Source: Desulfobulbaceae bacterium (GTDB taxonomy: Bacteria > Desulfobacterota > Desulfobulbia > Desulfobulbales > Desulfurivibrionaceae). From it: 64,000 nucleotides of DNA. Below, piece by piece: positions 18,322-27,075 of this stretch. How positions within the stretch are numbered: position 1 is the first letter of the stretch; each line of letters starts with the position of its first letter. A program made the position numbers and the translations under genes. The notes under the pieces were generated by a model that saw nothing but the letters and a program-made list of their open reading frames with translations, was not told where the DNA came from and made no database searches. Location of the stretch: NCBI GenBank assembly GCA_004332195.1, contig SJBG01000002.1:62001-126000 (forward strand), in the 5' to 3' direction.

Positions 18322-18870
18322 TCAGACCCCCTGGGAGATGCTTTCCCTGGCCAGACGAGCGGTCCAGCCGGCGGCGTGATCCCGTAGACTGACCCGCCGT
18401 CCCGTTGGGCCGCTAAACTCGATTTCGACCTCCAGGCGAACCGCGGGCTTTAGCTGGCCCAGACGATCCGGCCACTCGATTACGCAAACCCCATCGCCAT
18501 AAAGATAATCCTCGATCCCCAATTCCAGCAGTTCCTCTTCAGCGCCCCCCAGGCGGTAAAGGTCAAGATGAAAGAGCGGCAGTTGCCCTTGATGTTCCCT
18601 CCGGGGGGCTCCCCGATATTCCTCCTGATGTTTTCCCCAATGTTCATGAATAATCCCGTAAGTAGGGCTGGTGACGGGTTGATCAGCCGGTAACCCCATT
18701 CCTTGCGCCATGGCTTGGGTCATGGTGGTCTTGCCCGCCCCCAGGGGGCCGTTGAGACAAATCACATCTCCTCTTGCGACCAGTTTGCCCAGACGGCGGC
18801 CCAAAGCCTGCAAGGCCGCCAGATCATTTGGAGAGAAATCGATCACTTGGGGCTCGGGGGGGGCGGTCAT
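18322..18870 (-). CDS. tsaE: tRNA t6A biosynthesis ATPase TsaE
   Basis: TsaE is the small ATPase that helps TsaB/TsaD make N6-threonylcarbamoyladenosine at A37 of ANN-decoding tRNAs. Walker A is GPLGAGKTTMTQ, followed by VTSPTYGIIHEHW, LFHLDLYRLGG and VCVIEWPDRLG, the standard TsaE blocks. ATG at 18868-18870 overlaps the stop of the upstream cytochrome-like gene as ATGA. A Gln/Arg-rich insert (GKHQEEYRGAPRREHQGQ) between TSPTYG and LFHLDLY makes it longer than most homologues. Confidence 0.92.
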   Translation of the reverse strand: MTAPPEPQVIDFSPNDLAALQALGRRLGKLVARGDVICLNGPLGAGKTTMTQAMAQGMGLPADQPVTSPTYGIIHEHWGKHQEEYRGAPRREHQGQLPLFHLDLYRLGGAEEELLELGIEDYLYGDGVCVIEWPDRLGQLKPAVRLEVEIEFSGPTGRRVSLRDHAAGWTARLARESISQGV

Positions 18871-19223
18871 CGGCGGTGGCAAAAAAGGCAGCGATGGGTG
18901 GTGGGATGATCAGGAGACAGGGGGCGGATCCCGCCCGGCTGATGGCAGGAGAAGCAAAATGTTTCAGCCTCTTTTCGATCCATGTCCAAGAAGCGCGAGT
19001 GAATATCATCTTTGGGCAGGTAGGGAGTGGTTACCGGCGGCGTATGCCAGAGAAAAAGAAATAGACTTACACAGACGACGAAAAATATTACATTAAACAG
19101 CAGAATCTTTCGTTTTTTTTGGCAGATTGCATGTTGGCAGATTGCATAAGTTGCTCCGTAACTTATAATATTTTTACTTCGGGGGCGGTAGCCGGAAAAT
19201 CCAGCCAGCGACCAGCACCGCAT
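18867..19223 (-). CDS. Small membrane-anchored protein with two CxxCH sites
   Basis: The frame has one hydrophobic segment (ILLFNVIFFVVCVSLFLFLW) followed by a short periplasmic part with two haem-c type sites, CFSCH and CLFCH, ending at the TGA that overlaps the tsaE start. It could be a diheme c-type electron carrier. The start is uncertain: only ATG at 19221-19223 lies in frame, giving an odd N-terminus, whereas ATG codons at 19130-19132 and 19145-19147 would fit if an 8-base T-run (19113-19120) had one more base. A 15-bp direct duplication (19119-19147) covers those ATGs. Confidence 0.55.
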   Translation of the reverse strand: MRCWSLAGFSGYRPRSKNIISYGATYAICQHAICQKKRKILLFNVIFFVVCVSLFLFLWHTPPVTTPYLPKDDIHSRFLDMDRKEAETFCFSCHQPGGIRPLSPDHPTTHRCLFCHRR

Positions 19224-19355
19224 TGAAACATGATTTTGCGACCAAAGCAAAAAAAATCACCTCCGCTGTCAGCAACAAATAGATTTGTCCGGTTTTGTGG
19301 CACGTGATTTGTCCATATTGCTATTTCATTTTACAATTCGTTTTGTTAAGGGTAG

Positions 19356-19390
19356 AGGTCGGCCTGCTGGCTCGACCTTTTCGTTTTTTA
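19356..19390 (+). terminator. Possible hairpin-plus-T-run terminator
   Basis: AGGTCG (19356-19361) pairs with CGACCT (19373-19378) across an 11-base loop, followed by a T-rich run with one CG interruption up to 19389. It looks like an intrinsic terminator on the plus strand, but the nearest upstream plus-strand gene ends over 1 kb away; it could instead act as an attenuator for the TraB-family gene that starts 54 bases on. Confidence 0.4.
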
Positions 19391-19443
19391 AGGAATATCC
19401 TGTCTGGTGAACCCGTTATGCCCTTAAACGGCACAAGAGGACG

Positions 19444-20634
19444 ATGCTTGCGATGAACGCCGCTCCCGACTATCACCCGGATGTACACCTGATTCGTCTG
19501 GCGGGGCGGGAAATTTTTCTGATCGGCACCGCTCATATTTCCCGTGAATCAGCCGAACTGGTGACCCGGACCATCACCGAACAAAAACCCGATGCAGTCT
19601 GCCTCGAGTTGGATACAAAACGCTACGACGCCCTGGTCAATCGCAAAAGCTGGGAATTGCTCGATCTTAAGGAAATTCTTCGGCGGCACCAGTTTGCCAC
19701 TTTGCTGATCAACCTGCTTCTGGCCTCCTACCAGAAAAGGTTGGGCGACAAACTGGGGGTGCCTCCGGGCAGCGAACTGCTTGCCGCGGCCGGGAGCGCC
19801 GAAGCGCTGAGGATCCCGGTGGCTCTCTGCGACCGGGATGTCGGCATCACCATGCGTCGGGCTTGGCGCGCCACCCCTTGGCATCGCAAACTGACGCTGC
19901 TGGCAATCCTGCTGGCGGGGGTGTTCGACCGTAGCGCAATTAGCGAAGAGGGTTTGCGAGATTTGCGACAAACCGATCTGCTTTCCGAACTTCTGGCTCA
20001 GTTGGGCCGGGATTTACCGGAACTCAAAAAAGTACTAATTGACGAGCGCGACATTTTCCTTGCGGAAAAAATCAAGGAAACCGCAGGCGCCAAACTGGTG
20101 GCGGTGGTAGGCGCCGGTCATGTGCCTGGCATTAAAACGGCTCTTGCGTACGATAATCGAGATCAATTAACCGCCATCAGCAAAACGCCGTCGCCCTCCC
20201 CGATCTGGAAGCTCTTGGGCGGGGCCGTCCCCCTGATAATTCTGGGCTCGCTGGGCTATATCGCCATTACCAAGGGCGCAGGCGCGGCTGGTGAGAACCT
20301 GCTGTACTGGATTCTGGCCAACGCAATCCCCGCCTCTTTGGGTGCGATCCTGGCCATGGCTCATCCCCTGACCATTTTAGGCGCCTTTATCGCCGCCCCG
20401 ATTACCAGCTTGACCCCGGTGATCGGAGCCGGATATGTCGCGGTCTTTATTCAGGTGGTGCTCCGTCCCCCCCTGGTCATGGAGTTTACAAGAGTGCAGC
20501 AGGATCTGACCAGACTGGGCGGCTGGTGGCGCAATCGCCTGCTCAGAGCTTTCCTGACCTTTATTTTTGTGGGATTTGGCAGCATGGTCGGCACCTTGGT
20601 GGGTGGATATGAAATTATTTCCAATGTTTTCTAG
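19444..20634 (+). CDS. TraB/PrgY-family membrane protein
   Basis: A 396-residue TraB/TIKI-superfamily protein. The N-terminal domain has IFLIGTAHISRESAELV and PDAVCLELDTKRYDAL, and later LIDERDIFLAEKI and VAVVGAGHVPGI, the metal-dependent protease-like motifs (GTAH, E, R, GAGH). The C-terminal third is hydrophobic with several membrane segments (LLGGAVPLIILGSLGYIAI, LTILGAFIAAPITSL, FLTFIFVGFGSMVGTLVGGY). PrgY limits pheromone signalling in enterococci; in Gram-negatives the role is unknown. AGAGG precedes the ATG. Confidence 0.87.
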   Translation: MLAMNAAPDYHPDVHLIRLAGREIFLIGTAHISRESAELVTRTITEQKPDAVCLELDTKRYDALVNRKSWELLDLKEILRRHQFATLLINLLLASYQKRLGDKLGVPPGSELLAAAGSAEALRIPVALCDRDVGITMRRAWRATPWHRKLTLLAILLAGVFDRSAISEEGLRDLRQTDLLSELLAQLGRDLPELKKVLIDERDIFLAEKIKETAGAKLVAVVGAGHVPGIKTALAYDNRDQLTAISKTPSPSPIWKLLGGAVPLIILGSLGYIAITKGAGAAGENLLYWILANAIPASLGAILAMAHPLTILGAFIAAPITSLTPVIGAGYVAVFIQVVLRPPLVMEFTRVQQDLTRLGGWWRNRLLRAFLTFIFVGFGSMVGTLVGGYEIISNVF

Positions 20635-20668
20635 GTTTACTCAAACCTTGTCGGTCTCAAATTACTGT

Positions 20669-21292
20669 CTACACCTCAGTGAAAGGAAAATCAGCCTCGT
20701 TTAGCAACCGGGCCAACCTTTGCTTTTTCGGGGTTTTGCGATCGTGATAGGCCAGCAGGGTTTCCACCGTGGCAATCACCTGCTCGGCATCGGCCGCACG
20801 CATGATACGACGGCCAACAACGGGATTGGGTCCACCTTTACCCCCGACAAAAACATCAAATCCCTTTTTGCTGCCCATGATGCCGATATCGGTGGTTTTG
20901 ACCCCGGAACAGCAGAAGGGGCAGCCAGAAATCGCAATTTTTATTTTGGGCTTAAACGGCCCCCTCCCTTGAAAATAGTCAAAAAGCCGTCGGGATAACT
21001 CGTCGGGGTCTTGCACCCCAGCCGCGCAGTCTCGCTGACCGATGCACACCTTGGGGGTTGGAAATTTACCCGGCCCCTTGAAATCCACGCCCAGGGGAGC
21101 TAACTCGGTTCGGGCCTGGACCAATTGCTCTTCACTCAAACCCATCAGCCGCAAATTCTGGACGGTGGAGAGATAAACCTCAAGCCCATAACGTCGGGCC
21201 AACTCATAGGTTTTGGCCATCACCGGCAAGGGCATCCGGCCCGACGGCAACAAAATGGTCAATCTGTTTTGTTTGTTTTTCTCATTGCTCAT
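20669..21292 (-). CDS. Nitrite/sulfite reductase-like siroheme/4Fe-4S domain protein
   Basis: About 207 residues from ATG at 21290-21292. The N-terminal half matches the ferredoxin-like half domain of sulfite/nitrite reductases (ILLPSGRMPLPVMAKTYELA, YLSTVQNLRLMGLSEEQL), and the C-terminal half has VCIGQRDCAAGVQD plus ISGCPFCCSGVKTTDIGI, the Cys pattern that holds a 4Fe-4S cluster and siroheme. It is far shorter than a full reductase. Such stand-alone proteins are common in sulfate-reducing bacteria and their role is unclear. Confidence 0.85.
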   Translation of the reverse strand: MSNEKNKQNRLTILLPSGRMPLPVMAKTYELARRYGLEVYLSTVQNLRLMGLSEEQLVQARTELAPLGVDFKGPGKFPTPKVCIGQRDCAAGVQDPDELSRRLFDYFQGRGPFKPKIKIAISGCPFCCSGVKTTDIGIMGSKKGFDVFVGGKGGPNPVVGRRIMRAADAEQVIATVETLLAYHDRKTPKKQRLARLLNEADFPFTEV

Positions 21293-21497
21293 CGAAAATC
21301 TCTCTTTCAGGGTCATACTAATCGCGTCGCCACAAAATCGTAGCTCATTTGAACCGGAAAAATCAAAGAAAACGTCATTTTTTCTTTCTCTTTCCGTTTT
21401 TTTCCTGTATCTATTGAGCGTAAGTTGGGTAAAAAAACAAGAAAGTCAATCAAGCCGGTCATTGTGTCGGCCTGAACCAAAACAAACAGGAAAACTA

Positions 21498-21917
21498 ATG
21501 GGCAGCCAAACAAGACCATTCGACGATAAAACAGCCGGGACCATCGATCGCAAACGTGAACGTGAACGGCGCAACATGTTGCAAGCCTTGGATCGTAACG
21601 CTCCGGAACTGGCCACCAAGTTGGTCCAACGTCTGCTGGACCGACACATCATCGAGACCACTTCAGTTGAAGCGATTCGCGGAGTCTTCAACAACCTTTT
21701 CCATACACTGCCGGAAACCGAAGAGTTCGATATCCAGTACAAAACTGCGCCCCTGCGCGGCCTGGTTAACGACCCTAACTTCATCAGCCTTTACGTCACC
21801 CAGTATATCGCCGAGGACCTCCTTGAGCACGCCAGTATTCAGGATGTTTTCGGCGACGACCTGGAAATCTACCAGGCGGTGGATTCGATTCTAACCGCAC
21901 TGCGACCCAGTTCGTAA
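21498..21917 (+). CDS. Conserved-looking hypothetical protein
   Basis: A 139-residue soluble protein I do not recognise. ATG at 21498 is chosen over further upstream in-frame codons, which read through non-coding-looking sequence. It begins with a charged stretch (DRKRERERRNMLQALD) and then is largely predicted helical (ELATKLVQRLLDRHIIETTS, ISLYVTQYIAEDLLEHASIQ). No signal peptide, membrane segment or metal motif. The stop is followed within 20 bases by a dispersed repeat. Confidence 0.6.
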   Translation: MGSQTRPFDDKTAGTIDRKRERERRNMLQALDRNAPELATKLVQRLLDRHIIETTSVEAIRGVFNNLFHTLPETEEFDIQYKTAPLRGLVNDPNFISLYVTQYIAEDLLEHASIQDVFGDDLEIYQAVDSILTALRPSS

Positions 21918-21935
21918 ACGTCCGCCTGGTTTAAA

Positions 21936-22078
21936 GGCCCACCTTGAAAAATTGCTCTTTCGCCCGATTTCTGCGTGATGCTCAAAAAATTATCCTCGGA
22001 ATATCAACCATAATGCCTGCGGTGATTTTTTTTACGTGCCGTAAACTCGAACAAAATAGCTAATTTTTCAAGATAGCC
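21936..22078 (+). repeat. Dispersed MITE-like repeat, copy 2
   Basis: Full 143-bp copy, one base longer at the left end (GGCCCACC). Flanked by the direct duplication TAAA at 21932-21935 and 22079-22082. It supplies the first base, in plus-strand order, of the present speA stop codon: TAG here, and conceptually TAA before insertion. Confidence 0.92.
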
Positions 22079-24000
22079 TAAAGTTTGAGGTAAGTGTAGC
22101 CCTTCAAGCCCCGGTTGTACTCGTTGAGCAGGCGCATGCCCTCGTTGGGGCGTAACCGGTCTTCCTTGATCGCCTGGTCAAACTGGCGCTTTATCCTGCG
22201 ACCCAGCTCGTTTTCGCCGTACTGGATCAAAGACAACACCTTTTCCATGGTTGAGCCGGGAATGGTTTCCTCGATATAGTATCCCCCCTCTTCGTTCTCA
22301 TCGAGAAAGACGTGGGCTTCATTAACCCGACCAAACAGGTTATGAAAATCGCCCATGATATCCTGGTAGGCCCCGGTGAGGAAAACCCCCAGAAAATAAG
22401 GATCATCATTAAGTTCATGGAGCGGTAAAGTATCGGCACATTCTTCGTGAAGGCTGATAAACCTGCTTACCACTCCATCGGAATCACAAGTTATATCGGC
22501 CAAGGTTCCACGGCGTTGTGGTTTTTCGTTGAGCCGGTGCAGGGGCATGATCGGGAAAAGCTGACCAAAGCCCCAGTGATCGAGCAGTGACTGAAACACG
22601 CTGAAATTACAGAGATACTGATCGCTGTATTTACGTTCCAGATCAACAATCTCATCGGGGATATATTCCGCCCCTTGAAAACACGCCAGTACCTTGACCC
22701 CGATCAGCCAGAAAATACGTTCAATCTCGGCCTTGACTTCAAGATCCAGCAAGCCCAGTTCAAAACGAGACTGAGCTTCGTTCTTGTACTGCTGGGCGTC
22801 ATGGTAGGCCTCCAAAGGATTATTTTCACTGATATTCTGATAGGCGTCCCAGACATCATCCACCAGTTTGTGTTTAATGGTGGGGGCTGGCGGCGCTTCT
22901 TCAATCTGAACTTTTTTGATGTTGGCAAAGGCTTCCACCACCAACAGGGAATGATGGGCAACCAGGGCCCGCCCCGACTCGGAAATCACTACCGGATGAG
23001 CCACCCCCTCGGCATCGCAAACATCCATGATGTTGTAGATGACATCTCGGGCATATTCGTTGAGGGAATAATTGATTGAGGAATGAAAGGTGGTGCGACT
23101 ACCGTCATAATCCACCCCCAAACCCCCGCCCACGTCGATATATTCCAGGCCCGGATGGCCAAGTTTGTTCAGTTTGGCGTAAAACATCGCCCCCTCCCGC
23201 ACCGCTTTTTTAATCGCCAGAATATCGGAAACCTGAGAGCCGACGTGAAAATGCACCAATTTAAGGCAATCAACCAAGCCCGCTTCTTTGAGCATGCCCG
23301 AGGCTCTCAGAATGTCCATGGTGCTGAGGCCAAACTTGGCGTTCTCGCCACCACTTTTTTCCCATTTGCCGTGGCCGCCACTCATTAAGCGCACCCGAAA
23401 ACCAATCAACGGTGCAACCTTTATTTGCTTGATCGCCGCGATTATCTGGTTAATTTCCTCAACTTTTTCTATCACCAGGATTACTTTTTTACCCAGTTTG
23501 CGACCGATCAGAGCGGTCCGAATGTAATCCTGGTCCTTGTATCCGTTGCAAACAATCAGGCTTTCGAGGTTTTCATGCAAGGCCAAGGCGGCGTGCAGTT
23601 CCGACTTGGAACCGACCTCCAGGCCATGGTGGAACTTATGACCAGCGTCGAGAATTTCTTCAACCACCTCCCGCAACTGATTGACCTTAACCGGATAAAC
23701 CCCCCGATACTGGTTGTGGTAGCCTGCTTCACTAATGGCCTCGGAAAAGGCATGGTTGATGCGCTCCACCCGATTACGCAGCAGATCTTGGAAACGAATG
23801 AGCAGGGGAAAGTGCAGTCCTTGCCTCCGAGCCTCGTCAATCACCTCGACAATGGGAATGCTGGGGCCACTCTCTTTCAAGGGGGCCACCGTAACGAGAC
23901 CGACGGAGTTAATATCGAAGTAACGCAAACCCCAGCGACGAATTCCGTAAAGCTCGCGGGCCTGTCCAATATCCCACCCTGTATCTTGCTGTTGTTTCAT
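22078..24000 (-). CDS. speA: Biosynthetic arginine decarboxylase SpeA
   Basis: SpeA is a PLP-dependent fold-III decarboxylase that turns arginine into agmatine for polyamine synthesis. The 640-residue length and blocks fit the family: YFDINSVGLVTVAP at the N-terminus, YRGVYPVKVNQLREVVEEI with the PLP Lys, FHHGLEVGSKSELHAALA, KLVHFHVGSQVSDI, YIDVGGGLGVDYDG, and CDSDGVV near the C-terminus. The stop codon TAG is made from the last base of a repeat element plus its target duplication; the C-terminus TYLKL seems unaffected by the insertion. Confidence 0.95.
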   Translation of the reverse strand: MKQQQDTGWDIGQARELYGIRRWGLRYFDINSVGLVTVAPLKESGPSIPIVEVIDEARRQGLHFPLLIRFQDLLRNRVERINHAFSEAISEAGYHNQYRGVYPVKVNQLREVVEEILDAGHKFHHGLEVGSKSELHAALALHENLESLIVCNGYKDQDYIRTALIGRKLGKKVILVIEKVEEINQIIAAIKQIKVAPLIGFRVRLMSGGHGKWEKSGGENAKFGLSTMDILRASGMLKEAGLVDCLKLVHFHVGSQVSDILAIKKAVREGAMFYAKLNKLGHPGLEYIDVGGGLGVDYDGSRTTFHSSINYSLNEYARDVIYNIMDVCDAEGVAHPVVISESGRALVAHHSLLVVEAFANIKKVQIEEAPPAPTIKHKLVDDVWDAYQNISENNPLEAYHDAQQYKNEAQSRFELGLLDLEVKAEIERIFWLIGVKVLACFQGAEYIPDEIVDLERKYSDQYLCNFSVFQSLLDHWGFGQLFPIMPLHRLNEKPQRRGTLADITCDSDGVVSRFISLHEECADTLPLHELNDDPYFLGVFLTGAYQDIMGDFHNLFGRVNEAHVFLDENEEGGYYIEETIPGSTMEKVLSLIQYGENELGRRIKRQFDQAIKEDRLRPNEGMRLLNEYNRGLKGYTYLKL

Positions 24001-24424
24001 GATTATCCTTAAATGTTGATTGAGTAAACACCGCGGCTAAACTACCAGTTTTTTTGCTGAAAGTTCAACTTCCCTTGGTGGACATCAACCGGGGGTGTCA
24101 CCTGAACCCTTCTTTTTTCTCGAAAAATCGTTTAAAGTGGCGACGAGAGTACGGTGGAATCGTCTCACCTTGTCGGCAGCAAGATACGCCATGAACTGAT
24201 TTGCGCTAGAGGGAGGGCTTTCCGGTCGGACATCATGCCCTGCGAGCAAAAACAATACACCATGCACCATGCGCCACAAACAATTAAACAACTCTATGAA
24301 AACAAAAAACTTTTGGCGTTGTTTGGTTGATTTCGCGGTTGTAAAAAATAGCAGCCTTTTTAGTGCCTTTTTCGTGCCAACTGATGGCAAATTCATCAAC
24401 AAATCTCAGTAATACGAGGACATT
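24001..24424. other. Intergenic region between speA and the DEAD-box helicase gene
   Basis: About 420 bases between divergent genes, so it should hold both promoters, but I cannot assign clear boxes. A 105-codon minus-strand open frame here has no family features and looks like chance. No repeat copy, tRNA or riboswitch seen. Confidence 0.5.
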
Positions 24425-26026
24425 TTGATCAACAAGCTGATTAATCGCATCCGTCGTCACTTAAAAAGCGACAAAGCCTTTTTCCCAAAAACCGAAGTGA
24501 CAATATTTCCCGATTCAGTCTCTGCAAACCTGATCAGTTCGGGGTCTAAAGCTCCAGTGAAGACGATCTCCGGGCCGGCTAAAGCCCCGGTGACTGCAGC
24601 GAAAAAGCGGCGGCGGCGCCGAGTAAAAAACGCGGCGACCGGCTCAGATTCCATCTCAATCACCACTGCCGACCACAACGGGGAGACCGAACCGCCATGG
24701 CAACTTGCAGATTTCCAGACACCTCCACGGGAGGGCCAAACCCGCTTCCACGATCTTGATCTGGACTCACGACTAATGCGAGCCATCCACCGCCTGGAGT
24801 TTAGCTACTGCACGCCAATTCAAGCTGGAATTCTGCCCCCGACGCTGGCCGGACACGATGCCCTGGGCAAGGCCCAGACCGGCACCGGCAAAAGCGCGGC
24901 TTTTTTAATCAACATCATCGCCCGGTTGCTCAAGGATCGGGAAACGGCGGAGACCCTCATGGCTCGCCCCCGGGCCTTAATCCTGGCTCCAACCCGGGAA
25001 TTGGCCATCCAGATCCATCGGGATGCCCAGGATCTAGCCCGTTTCACCAAGCTCAACTGTGTCACGATTTTCGGCGGCACTGATTACGAAAAACAACGAC
25101 AAGTCTTTAAGCAGGCTCCGGTGGACTTACTGATTGCCACCCCCGGTCGATTGCTGGATTTCGCTCGCCAGAAAGTGCTGGCGCTAAATCGGGTCGTAGT
25201 GCTAGTCATCGATGAAGCCGACCGCCTGTTAGATATGGGCTTCATCCCCGATGTTCGTCGAATCATTCAACAAACTCCAGATAAAAGCAAGCGTCAGACC
25301 CTGTTTTTCTCCGCGACTCTGACCTCGCAGATCGGCAACCTGGCCGCCCAGTGGACCAAAAATCCGATCACTGTTGAAATCGAACCAAAACAGGTGGCCA
25401 CCGACAGCGTTGAACAGTTGGTTTACCTGGTCACGGCCAAGGAAAAAATGATCGCCCTTTATAACCTGGTAATCAGCAAGCAGTTGACCCGGGTGATTGT
25501 TTTTTGTAACCGGCGGGGTGTGACCCGGCGGGTGCGGGAACGTCTGTATCGTCATAACATCTCTTGTGCCATGCTTTCTGGCGAGGTCAGTCAATCCCAG
25601 CGGATGCAAACTCTGGATAACTTCAAGGCCGGTAAAATCCGGGTTTTGGTGGCCACCGACGTAGCTGGACGTGGCCTGCATATCGAAGGAATCAGCCATG
25701 TGATCAACTACAACCTGCCCGAGGATGCTGAGGATTACGTCCATCGCATTGGTCGCACCGGCCGGGCCGGGGCCCGCGGAATTTCGATAAGCTTCGCCGA
25801 CGAGGAAGAATCCTTCTACCTGCCGGCCATCGAGGAGTACATGGGGCGCAAGCTCTCATGCGTTTATCCCAATGACGAACTGCTCACCCCCCTGCCGCCA
25901 CCGGTTCACCAAGCCCCGGCGGTAGCCAAGAAACCGGGAGGAAGCAGACCCACCAGGGCAGGGGGCAATCGGCCAAGCCGAAAAACTTCCTCAGGCCGCT
26001 TGGCAAGCCGGTTAAGCAGGCATTAA
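24425..26026 (+). CDS. DEAD-box ATP-dependent RNA helicase (RhlB/RhlE-like)
   Basis: A 533-residue RNA helicase for mRNA turnover or ribosome assembly. After a basic N-terminal tail ([14 protein letters not shown]) come the Q motif ([13 protein letters not shown]), motif [27 protein letters not shown], motif [17 protein letters not shown] (FFSATLTSQ), then [23 protein letters not shown] and motif [13 protein letters not shown] Pro/Arg-rich tail follows. The start is TTG at 24425, 7 bases after an ACGAGGA box. Its stop overlaps the start of fcl (TAATG). Confidence 0.92.
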   Translation: MINKLINRIRRHLKSDKAFFPKTEVTIFPDSVSANLISSGSKAPVKTISGPAKAPVTAAKKRRRRRVKNAATGSDSISITTADHNGETEPPWQLADFQTPPREGQTRFHDLDLDSRLMRAIHRLEFSYCTPIQAGILPPTLAGHDALGKAQTGTGKSAAFLINIIARLLKDRETAETLMARPRALILAPTRELAIQIHRDAQDLARFTKLNCVTIFGGTDYEKQRQVFKQAPVDLLIATPGRLLDFARQKVLALNRVVVLVIDEADRLLDMGFIPDVRRIIQQTPDKSKRQTLFFSATLTSQIGNLAAQWTKNPITVEIEPKQVATDSVEQLVYLVTAKEKMIALYNLVISKQLTRVIVFCNRRGVTRRVRERLYRHNISCAMLSGEVSQSQRMQTLDNFKAGKIRVLVATDVAGRGLHIEGISHVINYNLPEDAEDYVHRIGRTGRAGARGISISFADEEESFYLPAIEEYMGRKLSCVYPNDELLTPLPPPVHQAPAVAKKPGGSRPTRAGGNRPSRKTSSGRLASRLSRH

Positions 26027-27018
26027 TGGAATTGCATGACAAGATATATGTCGCTGGTCATCGCGGGCTGGTCGGTTCGGCCATTGCAAGACAGCTGACG
26101 GCGCGTGGGTTTAGCCAGATGATCACCCGGACCCATCAGGAGTTGGACCTCGCCAACCAAGCAATGGTTCAGCGTTTTTTTGCCGAGCAGCAGCCTGACT
26201 ATGTGATCCTTGCCGCGGCCAGGGTGGGTGGTATCCATGCCAATAATACTTATCCGGCCGAGTTTATTTACGTCAACATGATGATCGAAGCCAATGTGAT
26301 CGATGCGGCCTACCGCAGCGGGGTGAAAAGGTTGCTGTTTCTTGGCAGTACCTGTATTTATCCCAAGGATGTGCCCCAACCGATGCGTGAGGATGCGCTG
26401 CTCACCGGTGTGCTTGAGCCGACCAATGAGCCTTATGCCCTGGCCAAAATTGCGGGAATAAAGCTGTGTGAATCTTACAATCGACAGTATGGCACCGATT
26501 ATCGATCGGTGATGCCGACCAATCTTTACGGGATCAATGACAATTTTCATCAAGTAGACTCCCATGTTATTCCAGCGCTGGTGCGCCGCTTTCATGAGGC
26601 GAAGATCAGCAATGCCAGTGAGGTGGTGGTCTGGGGCTCCGGTAACGCCAGGCGCGAGTTTCTCTTCGTTGATGATATGGCGGCCGCATCGATTTTTGTC
26701 CTTGAGTTGGCTAAAGACATCTATCAGGCCAACACCAAGCCGATGCTTTCCCATATTAACGTGGGTAGCGGCGTCGATGTGACCATTCGTGAGCTGGCGG
26801 AAACGATCAAAAAGGTTGTCGGCTATGCGGGCGAATTAAGTTTTGATCTCAGCAAGCCTGACGGCGCCCCCCGCAAACTGATCGATGTTGCGCGGCTCAC
26901 TGCTATGGGGTGGCGTCATCGTGTAGATCTGGAAGAAGGACTGAAGCGCACCTATGCCTGGTACCTTGATCGGGTAAAGCGTGTGGCTGATATTGGTGGG
27001 GATGAAGATGCTCGATGA
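26026..27018 (+). CDS. fcl: GDP-L-fucose synthase
   Basis: Fcl (WcaG) epimerises and reduces GDP-4-keto-6-deoxymannose to GDP-L-fucose. The 330-residue SDR has [54 protein letters not shown] and the catalytic pair in [17 protein letters not shown], with [16 protein letters not shown] downstream. All motifs match the family. Its usual partner gmd is not nearby, so the GDP-keto sugar must be made elsewhere. The ATG overlaps the stop of the helicase gene. Confidence 0.92.
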   Translation: MELHDKIYVAGHRGLVGSAIARQLTARGFSQMITRTHQELDLANQAMVQRFFAEQQPDYVILAAARVGGIHANNTYPAEFIYVNMMIEANVIDAAYRSGVKRLLFLGSTCIYPKDVPQPMREDALLTGVLEPTNEPYALAKIAGIKLCESYNRQYGTDYRSVMPTNLYGINDNFHQVDSHVIPALVRRFHEAKISNASEVVVWGSGNARREFLFVDDMAAASIFVLELAKDIYQANTKPMLSHINVGSGVDVTIRELAETIKKVVGYAGELSFDLSKPDGAPRKLIDVARLTAMGWRHRVDLEEGLKRTYAWYLDRVKRVADIGGDEDAR

Positions 27019-27075
27019 GATAGTCCCCTGATTGTTGCGCTGAACTTTATCATTAGTATTGCTGAGGAAGATTTT

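Noticed and set aside
24085-24402. 105-codon minus-strand frame upstream of the helicase gene
   Set aside because: No family features, no good ribosome site, low-complexity stretches; looks like chance.
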